Position numbers and translations under genes: made by a program | DNA from: an uncultured Planctomycetota bacterium | GTDB taxonomy: Bacteria; Planctomycetota; UBA1135; GCA-002686595 | Direction of reading: 5' to 3' | NCBI GenBank assembly: GCA_903829565.1 | Contig: CAIKQM010000494.1 | Span: 1 to 12,458 of the forward strand | DNA: 12,458 nt | Shown: piece by piece, positions 1 to 6,773 of the stretch | How the letters are laid out: each line of letters opens with the position of its first letter | Position numbering within the stretch: the first letter of the stretch is position 1 | The notes under the pieces: model-generated | The model's input: the letters and a program-made list of their open reading frames with translations, nothing else | The model's database searches: none | What the model was told of the DNA's origin: nothing

Positions 1-633
1 CATCCCATTCCCGAAGTGGAGGCGGCGATCGCTAAGCTCGTGGCACAGAGTGATGAGCGCATGGCTGTGGTCGTGGGTACTGTTACTGCGCATTTCGGCC
101 GCAGCAAGGATGCGCTGACCTCCGGTGCAGCCGGCAATTTGGTGGCTGACGCCCTGCGCGAGCACACACGTGCCGATGTGGGCATTATGAATCGTGGCGG
201 TGTGCGCACCGACTTGGGTGAAGGAAACTTGACACGCCGCGATCTCTACGAGTTCCTGCCGTTCGACAACGACGTGACTGTGGTCAAGATCGATGGCGCG
301 ACCTTGCACGAGTTGTTCCGCCGCGCGATCGAGGGCAAGTCGCACTCGGGTGTGGAAGTGTCGGGCGTGGTGCTGTCCGTGCGTCGTGGTGCCGAAGGAA
401 ACACGCTATTGAGTGTGAAGGTCGGCGGCCAGGAACTGGACAAAGCCAAGCTGTATCGGGTGGCCATGCACTCCTTCATGGCGGATGGTGGCGATGCGTA
501 CATTGAGCGCGTGCCCTTGGGTCCTAACCGCGTCGATGAGCCCTTGTTGTTGCGCGATTTGCTCGAGATGCGTGTCAAAGCTCGCGGCGCACTCACACCC
601 GATGACTCCAACCGCTACGAGGTCGTGCCGTGA
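1..633 (+). CDS. 5'-nucleotidase family protein, C-terminal domain (partial, 5' end outside window)
   Basis: The reading frame is open from base 1, so the start and the N-terminal metallophosphoesterase domain lie upstream of the window. The 210 visible residues match the C-terminal substrate-binding domain of the UshA/5'-nucleotidase/2',3'-cyclic phosphodiesterase family. The visible signatures are an NRGGVR motif, the FLPFDNDV segment (the FPF-N motif that carries a base-stacking Phe in the family) and a C-terminal FMADGGDAY motif (family form: F-x-GGDGY). Family enzymes are usually exported and hydrolyse nucleotides or related phosphate esters. This fragment contains no metal ligands, so activity cannot be judged. 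The TGA stop overlaps the next gene's GTG start as GTGA (630-633), which implies translational coupling to the HEAT/VWA gene. The substrate is unknown. Family assignment is confident. Confidence 0.9.
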   Translation, partial: HPIPEVEAAIAKLVAQSDERMAVVVGTVTAHFGRSKDALTSGAAGNLVADALREHTRADVGIMNRGGVRTDLGEGNLTRRDLYEFLPFDNDVTVVKIDGATLHELFRRAIEGKSHSGVEVSGVVLSVRRGAEGNTLLSVKVGGQELDKAKLYRVAMHSFMADGGDAYIERVPLGPNRVDEPLLLRDLLEMRVKARGALTPDDSNRYEVVP

Positions 634-2111
634 TCATCGGCGGGCTTGTCGTCGCGTTGGTTGGAGTGCTGCCGGTCGATCTCAAGGACCTAAGTGCCAA
701 GCTGCGCGACAAAGATGAGCGTGCTCGCGCGGAAGCGATCGAGGGCTTGGGGCGCGATGGGTCGAAGGAAGCCTTCGAGTTGGTGTTGGGCGCTCTAAAG
801 GATCCCTCTTCGCGTGTGCAAGATGCCGTGGAGAAGGCGCTGCCGAGCTGGTCTGAGCCTGCGTTCGTGGCGCAGTTGTATGGCAAGAAGGGCCTTGGCG
901 ATTCGGATGCTTGGATCCAGCGGCACACGCTGGGTGCACTAGCTACAGCGAGTTACCCCATCGACGCCGACGCGCTGGCGGCGGCACTCAGCTCCAAGGA
1001 GCCGCGCGTGCGCTTCGCCGCCTGCCATGCTGTCGAGCGTATTGCTGTGCGCGCAGGCTTTGCAGGCAAGACGGACAAGTTGTCCAAAATGCTGGACAAA
1101 TTGGCCAAGGATCCAGACGAGGAAGTGCGTGCCGCAGCTTTGGTCGGACAAGCGCGCTTGACGAAGCGCTTGCCAGCAGACGCCCAGGCCTTGGTGGAGA
1201 CTGCGCCTCCCGCAGTCGCGTGTGCGGCCTTGTGGCTGCAAGCCACGGAGCTGGGAGCGCCAGCATTGCCGTTGCTGCGTAGCGGACTCCAACGCAAGGA
1301 ACGCAGTGTGCGCGCAGCAGCCATTGATCATCTACGCCTGCTGGCCACACGCGATGCAGCCCTGGCACTGGTGGAAGCCATCAAGTCCGAGACGAATCCC
1401 GCCACTCTTTGGCGCGCTGCGGACGCATTGGAGGCGCTGAGCGGTGTCTCCTTCGGGGACAAGATCGACTTGTGGCAGCAATGGGCCAGCAATCTTCCTG
1501 CTGCTTGGACTGCGCAAGCGGAGTCGCGTGAAGGACGCAAGTCCAGCAACGACTCCACCAGCAAGTCTGGTACAGCCGTGTTGGCGGGCATGCCCATTGT
1601 GTCGACGCGTGTAGCGATCTTGATCGACCTGTCAGGGTCCGTTTGGGAGAAGCGTGCGGATGGCACTATCCCCAAAGACGATCTTGAGCAAGAGTTGGCT
1701 CGCACTCTGGATGGCTTCACACCGGAGACGCGCTTCCAGTTGGTGCCCTTCACCGAGGATCCCGCCGCCTTGAGCAAGGCGTTGACTCCTGCGACACCAC
1801 AAGCGGTTGCCAAGACGAAAGCGGACTTCGCCGGGCTGAAGACCAGTGGCAAAGGTGACTACTGGGATGCGATCGAGCAGACGCTAGCCGATCCCGAGGT
1901 GGACACGATCATTGTGTATGGAGATGGTGCACCCTCTGGTGGTCGGCGTTGGGACTTGGCGCGCATGGAGCTCGACTACCTGGCACGCAATCGCTTTCGT
2001 CGCGTGGAGCTTTCCGCCGTGCTTGTGGGTGCAAGCAAGGGCTTGACCGAGCGCTGGACCGCTTGGTGCGTGGCGACCGGGGGTGAGGTGAAGTCGGTTT
2101 CCAAGCGTTAG
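630..2111 (+). CDS. Exported HEAT-repeat plus von Willebrand factor A domain protein
   Basis: This 493-residue protein starts at GTG 630, supported by a GAGG ribosome-binding site at 619-622. Residues 2-15 are hydrophobic, like a short signal peptide or anchor, but the usual basic N-terminal residues are missing. Residues 17-280 are alpha-helical and contain about five or six HEAT/armadillo-type repeats (recurring R-x-A-A-x-x-x-L patterns). A Ser/Thr/Lys-rich linker follows at about 300-325. Residues 327-490 form a VWA domain with an intact DLSGS metal-site motif (D333, S335, S337) and the later Asp in GDGAPSGG (D432). The usual third-motif Thr is not obvious; GDYWDA (409-414) occupies that place. 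Both modules normally bind other proteins, so a scaffold or adhesion role at the cell envelope is inferred. No enzyme function is evident. It overlaps the nucleotidase gene by 4 bp. Confidence 0.8.
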   Translation: MIIGGLVVALVGVLPVDLKDLSAKLRDKDERARAEAIEGLGRDGSKEAFELVLGALKDPSSRVQDAVEKALPSWSEPAFVAQLYGKKGLGDSDAWIQRHTLGALATASYPIDADALAAALSSKEPRVRFAACHAVERIAVRAGFAGKTDKLSKMLDKLAKDPDEEVRAAALVGQARLTKRLPADAQALVETAPPAVACAALWLQATELGAPALPLLRSGLQRKERSVRAAAIDHLRLLATRDAALALVEAIKSETNPATLWRAADALEALSGVSFGDKIDLWQQWASNLPAAWTAQAESREGRKSSNDSTSKSGTAVLAGMPIVSTRVAILIDLSGSVWEKRADGTIPKDDLEQELARTLDGFTPETRFQLVPFTEDPAALSKALTPATPQAVAKTKADFAGLKTSGKGDYWDAIEQTLADPEVDTIIVYGDGAPSGGRRWDLARMELDYLARNRFRRVELSAVLVGASKGLTERWTAWCVATGGEVKSVSKR

Positions 2112-2159
2112 GCGCGTGGCTCGTGCGCGCGGCGGTTCTTGTCGGTATCGTGGTTGCCC

Positions 2160-2975
2160 ATGAACGCTCCGCTCACATTGCCAAACGGCAAAGCCACCTA
2201 CGAGGTGCGCGGTGCTGTGGCCGTGATCACGCTGATCAATCCGCCGGCTAACGGCTATTCGCACGAGATGATGCGCGACTTGGACGAGGCGATCGTCAAG
2301 GCGCGCTTCGATGCGAGTGTGCAGGCCATCGTACTGGCGGGCGCTGGGGAGAAGTTCTTCTGTGCTGGCGCTGACATCGGGATGTTGGGAGCCGTCGATC
2401 CTGCGTACAAGTACATGTTCTGCTTGCACGCCAACGAGACGCTGGCACGCTTGGAGCACACACCCAAGCTCGTCGTGGCTGCGCTTGGCGGTCATTGTGT
2501 AGGCGGTGGCTTGGAGATCGCGCTCGCGTGCGATCTGCGTTGGGCTCGCAAGGACAGCGGCAAGTGCGGTTTGCCCGAAGTTGCTCTCGGCGTTCTGCCC
2601 GGTACCGGTGGCACGCAGCGACTCGCCCGTGTGGTTGGCAAGAGTCGTGCGATCGAGCTGATGGTCAGCGGTCGCCTCATGAGCTATGAGGAAGCGCGCC
2701 AACTGAACATGGTGGATGAGGTGCTCGAAGCCGCGAATGATGCGGCGTTCCTCGATTCCGTGGTCGCTCGCGTGCAAGCGTGGTGTGCGCCGCACAAGGC
2801 GCCTCTGGCTGTAGGCTTGATCAAGCGCGCAGTGCAAAGTGGCTTGGAGATGCCGCTCGATGCGGGCCTGACGCTCGAGCGCGAGCTCCAAGCACGTTTG
2901 TTCGCCTCGGCGGATTCCAAGGAGGGCATCGCTGCCTTCAACGAGAAGCGTCAAGCCAACTTTACAGGCCGCTGA
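2160..2975 (+). CDS. Enoyl-CoA hydratase/isomerase family protein
   Basis: This 271-residue crotonase-fold protein is of usual length for the family. Such enzymes add water across the 2,3 double bond of enoyl-CoA to give 3-hydroxyacyl-CoA. FFCAGADI (66-73) and GGHCVGGG (110-117) form the oxyanion-hole and CoA-binding regions. Both catalytic glutamates of true hydratases are present: E119 in GGGLEIA and E140 in GLPEVALG, followed by GTGGTQRL. This favours hydratase over an isomerase or a non-catalytic relative. I chose ATG 2160; an in-frame TTG at 2139 would add seven residues but has no better ribosome-binding site. The 48 bp upstream (2112-2159) hold a weak GC hairpin and no convincing promoter. 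Nine bases separate the stop from the next gene, so the two are very likely cotranscribed. The chain-length preference is unknown. Confidence 0.9.
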   Translation: MNAPLTLPNGKATYEVRGAVAVITLINPPANGYSHEMMRDLDEAIVKARFDASVQAIVLAGAGEKFFCAGADIGMLGAVDPAYKYMFCLHANETLARLEHTPKLVVAALGGHCVGGGLEIALACDLRWARKDSGKCGLPEVALGVLPGTGGTQRLARVVGKSRAIELMVSGRLMSYEEARQLNMVDEVLEAANDAAFLDSVVARVQAWCAPHKAPLAVGLIKRAVQSGLEMPLDAGLTLERELQARLFASADSKEGIAAFNEKRQANFTGR

Positions 2976-2979
2976 GGAG
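2974..2979 (+). promoter_or_regulatory. Strong Shine-Dalgarno (GAGGAG) for the MDR reductase gene
   Basis: GAGGAG overlaps the enoyl-CoA hydratase stop codon (TGA 2973-2975) and ends five bases before ATG 2985. It therefore supports 2985 rather than the in-frame ATG at 2997 as the start. Confidence 0.7.
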
Positions 2980-2984
2980 CACAC

Positions 2985-4028
2985 ATGCAAGACACCATGC
3001 AAGTTGTGCACATTCCTCGCCACGGTGGTCCCGAGGTCGTTGAGATCGTGCGTCTGCCGATCCCCACGCCGGCCGCGGGCGAAGTGTTGGTCAAGATGCT
3101 CGCCGTATCGGTCAATCACCTTGACCTGTGGGTGCGGCGCGGCATGCCTGGCATGAAGCTGCCTTTGCCGCTGATTCCAGGTTGTGACGGCATCGGTGTG
3201 GTGGTGGCATTGGGCGCCGGCGTGACCACGCCAGCGGTAGGCACAAAGGTCTTGGTGGAGCCCGGTCACAGCTCAGGGCTCTCGGCCCACGACAAAGCCG
3301 GCAACGATCACCTTTCGGATGACTACATCATCCGTGGTGAACACTTCGATGGCTTGGCGCGTGAGTACGTGACGATCGAGTCACGCTATGCCACGCCGAT
3401 CCCTCAGCAGTTGGATGCCGTACAGGCCGCTGCCGTGCCGCTGGTCTATTTGACCGCGTGGGGGATGTTGATCTCGCGTGCGCAGGTGCGCGCAGGCGAA
3501 CGAGTGCTCGTGCTAGCCGGTACGTCTGGCGTGGGGTCAGCCGCGATCCAGATCGCCCGGGACCTCGGTTGTGAGGTGGTGGCCACGGCGGGCAGCGAGT
3601 CCAAGCGTCAACTTTGCTTGTCGCTGGGCGCCAAGGCTGCTGTGGATCACTCCCAGCCGGATTGGCCTGCGCAGGCGCGCAAGGCTGCAGGCAGTTCCTT
3701 TGATGTCGTGGTCGAGCATGTAGGCCCGGCTACATGGGACGGCTCCATGAAGGTGCTCGCGCGCAATGGTCGCCTTGTGACTTGCGGTGGTACGACCGGG
3801 CCGATGGTGTCCATTGCGTTACCGCATGTGTTCATCAAGAACCAGACGATCATGGGCTCCACCATGGGGCCGCGCAGCGCCTTCCCCGCCATCTTCAAGA
3901 AAGTGGCGGAAGGTGCCTACAAACCGGTGGTGGATCGCGTGTTGCCCATGTCGCAAGTGCGTGAGGCGCACGTCTTGCTGGAAAGTCGCGCAGTGCACGG
4001 CAAGATCGTTCTCATCCCAGGTCAGTGA
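2985..4028 (+). CDS. Zinc-type/quinone-oxidoreductase-like MDR alcohol dehydrogenase lacking the structural zinc cysteines
   Basis: This 347-residue protein belongs to the medium-chain dehydrogenase/reductase superfamily, which moves hydride between NAD(P)H and alcohols, quinones or enoyl groups. It has an N-terminal GroES-like domain (VNHLDLWVRRG at 43-53; PGCDGIG at 65-71). The Rossmann domain carries GTSGVG (179-184), then VEHVGPATWD and a LVTCGGTTGP loop. N44 occupies the place of the first catalytic-zinc Cys, and C67-D68 that of the usual His-Glu, as in zinc-independent quinone or enoyl reductases. The structural-zinc lobe is kept in length, but all four Cys positions are substituted (S97, S100, D103, S111). 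Lying between a hydratase and a 3-hydroxyacyl-CoA dehydrogenase, it may act on an enoyl-CoA or related intermediate; that is inference. The fold is certain, the substrate is not. Confidence 0.88.
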   Translation: MQDTMQVVHIPRHGGPEVVEIVRLPIPTPAAGEVLVKMLAVSVNHLDLWVRRGMPGMKLPLPLIPGCDGIGVVVALGAGVTTPAVGTKVLVEPGHSSGLSAHDKAGNDHLSDDYIIRGEHFDGLAREYVTIESRYATPIPQQLDAVQAAAVPLVYLTAWGMLISRAQVRAGERVLVLAGTSGVGSAAIQIARDLGCEVVATAGSESKRQLCLSLGAKAAVDHSQPDWPAQARKAAGSSFDVVVEHVGPATWDGSMKVLARNGRLVTCGGTTGPMVSIALPHVFIKNQTIMGSTMGPRSAFPAIFKKVAEGAYKPVVDRVLPMSQVREAHVLLESRAVHGKIVLIPGQ

Positions 4029-4030
4029 TC

Positions 4031-4034
4031 AGGA
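4031..4034 (+). promoter_or_regulatory. Shine-Dalgarno AGGA deciding the 3-hydroxyacyl-CoA dehydrogenase start
   Basis: AGGA lies 11 bases before ATG 4046. It favours that start over the GTG at 4025, which would instead overlap the previous stop as GTGA and add seven residues (MIRNLSP). The spacing is slightly long, so both starts remain possible. Confidence 0.45.
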
Positions 4035-4045
4035 ACCTCTCTCCC

Positions 4046-4906
4046 ATGAACGCACACACCATGCAATCCGCAGCAGTACTCGGTTCAGGCACGATGGGCA
4101 ACGGCATTGCGCAAGTGTTGGCGCAGACGGGCCTCTCTGTGTGCCTGTATGACATCGCTCAGCCTCAACTGGCGAAGGCCTTGCAGACCATCCAAGCCAA
4201 TCTCGACAAGGGCGTGGAGAAGGGCAAAGTCACCGCAGCCGATCGTGATGCTGCCATGGGGCGTTTGCGTGTGAGCACCGATCTGATGGAAGCAGTCAAA
4301 GGTGTCGATGTGGTCATCGAAGCCGTGCCCGAGAAGCTGCAGCTCAAGCAGGAGATCTTCCAGCAACTCGGGACGCATCTCGGGCCGCAGGTGCTGTTGG
4401 CGACGAACACCTCCTCGCTCTCGATTTCGCGTATTGCGGCCGTTACACCGCACCCTGAACGCGTGGTGGGCATGCACTTCTTTAACCCCGTGCACATCAT
4501 GGAGCTGGTAGAGGTGGTCGAGGCGGATAAGAGCTCGAGCGCAGCCGTAGAGGCGGCGATGGCGCTTTCGACGCGCATGGGCAAGGATCCTATCCGAGTC
4601 AAAGATGCACCTGGTTTCGCGTCGTCGCGACTGGGCATCGCGATCGGCCTTGAGGCGATGCGCATGGTGCAAGAAGGTGTCGCCTCGCCCGCCGACATCG
4701 ACAAGGCCATGGTCTTGGGCTACGGCTTCCCGATGGGCCCGTTGCAACTCACCGATCTCGTCGGCTTGGATGTGCGTCTCAACATCGCGGAGTACCTCTA
4801 CAAAGAGCTGGGCGATCGCTTTCTGGCCCCTGAAATCCTGCGGGAAAAGGTGGCCAAAGGCGAACTGGGCAAGAAGAGCGGCAAGGGCTTCTACGAATGG
4901 AAGTGA
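4046..4906 (+). CDS. 3-hydroxybutyryl-CoA / 3-hydroxyacyl-CoA dehydrogenase
   Basis: This 286-residue single-function NAD-dependent dehydrogenase interconverts 3-hydroxyacyl-CoA and 3-oxoacyl-CoA, with C4 substrates typical of this size class. The N-terminal Rossmann motif is VLGSGTMGNGIAQ (GSGTMG 13-18). S123 (NTSSL), H144 (MHFFNP) and E156 (ELVEVV) match the catalytic Ser, His and Glu of the human enzyme. The C-terminal helical domain has MGPLQLTDLVGLD and ends with GKKSGKGFYEW, the usual terminus. The Asn that normally sits in the GF-x-x-NR motif is Ser here (S194). From memory, a bacterial subfamily shares this SRLG form, so it need not mean loss of activity. An alternative GTG start at 4025 would overlap the previous stop. 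The pairing with an enoyl-CoA hydratase supports a beta-oxidation or C4-acyl-CoA role. Confidence 0.9.
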   Translation: MNAHTMQSAAVLGSGTMGNGIAQVLAQTGLSVCLYDIAQPQLAKALQTIQANLDKGVEKGKVTAADRDAAMGRLRVSTDLMEAVKGVDVVIEAVPEKLQLKQEIFQQLGTHLGPQVLLATNTSSLSISRIAAVTPHPERVVGMHFFNPVHIMELVEVVEADKSSSAAVEAAMALSTRMGKDPIRVKDAPGFASSRLGIAIGLEAMRMVQEGVASPADIDKAMVLGYGFPMGPLQLTDLVGLDVRLNIAEYLYKELGDRFLAPEILREKVAKGELGKKSGKGFYEWK

Positions 4907-6123
4907 GCGCAGTTCCTGCGTCGCGCTTTGCGCTTCCCAAGCGTGCGTCAGGTGTTTTGGACAGCGCACAGCGTGAGCGTGCCCTAGCCATTGTGCAGGC
5001 GCTCGTGTCGACGCCCACCGCGCCCTATGCTGAAGACGGCTTGGTGCAGCTGCTTGTCAACATGTACGCGGGCCGTGAAGGCTTCGATGTGCTGGTCGAT
5101 GAGCACGCCAATCTCGTGGTTGTGTGGACTGGTGGCGTTGCCAAGCGCGGGTCGTCCAAGCGTGCTCACCGCACTCTGGCCTTCAGCGCGCACCTGGATC
5201 ATCCTGGCTTCTTGGTGGAGGGCCGACGTCAAGGAAACTGGACAGCGAGCTTTCACGGCGGAGTTCCTGCCAAGCTGCTGCCTGGTGCGACGGTGCGCTT
5301 CTACAAGCCCGGGCGCAGCGAGTCTGTAGCGACGGCGACTGTAGGCGCCCAGCTGCCGACGGGCCGCATGGTGTTTGCTCTGACCAAGCTCCGCGGTCGC
5401 TTGGCCAAAGGCTGCTTTGGCGTGTTCGACCAACCGCACGGCGTGATGCGCGGCTCGCGCCTGCATGCTCGCGTCTGCGATGACCTCTTGGGTGTGGCTG
5501 CGATTGTCAGCACCCTTGAGGCACTGGCGGACACGAACCACCCTGCACGCGTGGCGGGCATCTTCACGCGTGCTGAGGAGACTGGCTTCGTGGGCTGCAT
5601 TGGTCTCCTGCAAGCACAAGGATTGCTGACCGAAGTGGATGTGATCGGTCTGGAGTGCTCACCGAAGCGTCCCTTCGCCAAGGTGGGCAGCGGCCCCGTG
5701 GTGCGTGTGGGCGACAAGCGTTCGGTCTTTGATCCATACCTGTCACTCGAGTTGTCCGCGGCCGCCGAGCGTCTGGAAGCACGCGTGCCGGGCTTCCGTT
5801 GGCAACGCGCCCTGATGGATGGAGGCAGTTGCGAATCGACCGCCTACAACCTGTGGGGCGTGCGTGCTGGAGCAGCGTGTCTGGCCTTGGGTAACTACCA
5901 CAACTGTGGTCCTGCAGGCCGTCTCGAGCCGGAGTTTGTCGACTGGAACGACTACGAAGGGTTGGTGGCGTTGCTGCAGGAAATGGCCGTGGGCAGACTC
6001 ACTTCTGAGTCACCGACGCTGAAGCTACAGACACGTTTGCAGGGTCTCTACGACAGCCAAACACCGCGTCTCGCCCTTTCGGCGAAACGTATCTTGTCTT
6101 CTCTGGAGGAGCGAACGACATGA
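4897..6123 (+). CDS. M42/M20-like dinuclear zinc aminopeptidase family protein
   Basis: This 408-residue cytosolic-type metallopeptidase has no signal peptide. The expected ligands of the M42/M20/M28 clan are visible in order: H99 with D101 (SAHLDHPGF), bridging Asp D195 or D196 (VCDDLLG), the base and ligand pair E227-E228 (RAEETGFVG), E253 (GLECSP) and H335 (GNYHNCGP). A domain of about 80 residues is inserted between the first His and the bridging Asp, as in M42 tetrahedral aminopeptidases. All metal ligands are present, so it is probably active on peptides, but the substrate cannot be read from sequence. ATG 4897 overlaps the previous gene by 10 bp. An in-frame GTG at 4903 would give a GTGA overlap and is equally plausible. 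It shares an apparent operon with acyl-CoA enzymes, without an obvious functional link. Confidence 0.82.
   Translation: MEVSAVPASRFALPKRASGVLDSAQRERALAIVQALVSTPTAPYAEDGLVQLLVNMYAGREGFDVLVDEHANLVVVWTGGVAKRGSSKRAHRTLAFSAHLDHPGFLVEGRRQGNWTASFHGGVPAKLLPGATVRFYKPGRSESVATATVGAQLPTGRMVFALTKLRGRLAKGCFGVFDQPHGVMRGSRLHARVCDDLLGVAAIVSTLEALADTNHPARVAGIFTRAEETGFVGCIGLLQAQGLLTEVDVIGLECSPKRPFAKVGSGPVVRVGDKRSVFDPYLSLELSAAAERLEARVPGFRWQRALMDGGSCESTAYNLWGVRAGAACLALGNYHNCGPAGRLEPEFVDWNDYEGLVALLQEMAVGRLTSESPTLKLQTRLQGLYDSQTPRLALSAKRILSSLEERTT
6105..6111 (+). promoter_or_regulatory. Strong Shine-Dalgarno (GGAGGAG) inside the peptidase gene
   Basis: GGAGGAG lies eight bases upstream of ATG 6120 and within the end of the peptidase coding region. 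It fixes the start of the next gene despite the ATGA overlap, and suggests that gene is translated well in its own right. Confidence 0.7.
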
Positions 6124-6773
6124 GCGAGGCCAACTGGGGTGCGAATGATGCACCTGTCAAAAAAGCCGGACTGCCCAAGTGGCTCTTCTGGTGCGGTGGC
6201 GGTTGTTTGTTGGCCGTGGTCGTGGGTGGCCTGATCCTGTGGTTTGGCGCCCCGTTAGTTCAAGAGTTCATCAACGAGGCGCGAGATCCCGAGAAGCAGT
6301 GGCCGAAACTGCAACAGGTGCTGCCTTTCGACGAACGTCCCGCCAACTACGAGCTCGGTTGGGGCAGCTCCGTGTTGATGGAGACCTATGTCGTGAATTC
6401 AGGACAAGGCCTCGTGGGCGTGGTGATGCGCTTGGGCGAGTCCGACAAGGAGAGTGTGGACTCGCAGCTCATGAACCCGGATTTCAGCGGGTCGTTCATG
6501 GGGATGGGTGGCCGGCGCGACCTCGCCAAGTCCACGGTGGAGGTCCAGGGCCGCAGCCTCGACATCCTGCGCTTCCGGCAGGATGCACCCAACAAAGAGC
6601 CGACCAAGGACGATCCATCGGGCGGCGTCGCGCATAGTGCCTATGTGCGTCTCAGCACACCTGATGAAGCGCGGCAAGTTGTGGTGCAGCTCCTTGCGCC
6701 AGGCAGCAATGACCCCATCAGCGATGAACAGATCCGCGAGTTCTTCGCGCCCTTCCATGTCGGAAGCAAGTAA
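6120..6773 (+). CDS. Membrane-anchored protein of unknown function (first of a tandem pair)
   Basis: I do not recognise this 217-residue protein. A short polar N-terminus (MSEANWGANDAP, then basic KKAGLPK) is followed by one strong membrane helix at about 20-43, rich in Gly, Val and Leu, with two Cys. The remaining 170 residues look like a soluble mixed alpha/beta domain. The basic residues before the helix predict an outside (periplasmic) location for it. Notable stretches are LVGVVMRLGES, a Gly-rich GMGG turn, a YVRLSTPDE strand-turn and a final helix EQIREFFAPF. No catalytic motif or metal-site pattern is visible. The start overlaps the peptidase stop as ATGA and has a strong ribosome-binding site. 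The layout resembles the next gene, which suggests duplication. It belongs to the acyl-CoA/peptidase operon, but its role is unknown. Confidence 0.75.
   Translation: MSEANWGANDAPVKKAGLPKWLFWCGGGCLLAVVVGGLILWFGAPLVQEFINEARDPEKQWPKLQQVLPFDERPANYELGWGSSVLMETYVVNSGQGLVGVVMRLGESDKESVDSQLMNPDFSGSFMGMGGRRDLAKSTVEVQGRSLDILRFRQDAPNKEPTKDDPSGGVAHSAYVRLSTPDEARQVVVQLLAPGSNDPISDEQIREFFAPFHVGSK

Noticed and set aside
630..2111. VWA protein as part of a MoxR-ATPase/VWA chaperone system
   Set aside because: No AAA+ MoxR gene is adjacent, and the fused HEAT repeats and hydrophobic N-terminus do not fit that system's layout.
2112..2130. GC-rich inverted repeat (GCGCG / CGCGC) after the VWA stop, as a terminator
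   Set aside because: The stem is only five strong pairs and has no T-tract. Such GC palindromes are expected by chance at this base composition.
1884..3269. Long minus-strand open frame of 461 codons opposite the VWA, hydratase and reductase genes
   Set aside because: It lies opposite three well-supported genes, and its product has a shadow-like composition (excess His, Arg, Gln) with no recognisable domain.
4085..4969. Minus-strand open frame of 294 codons opposite the 3-hydroxyacyl-CoA dehydrogenase
   Set aside because: It is antisense to a gene with clear catalytic motifs, is rich in His and Arg, and has no domain signal.
6508..6756. Upstream extension of the second anchored protein
   Set aside because: The added 83 residues are an out-of-frame shadow of the first anchored protein. 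The domain layout begins properly at ATG 6757.
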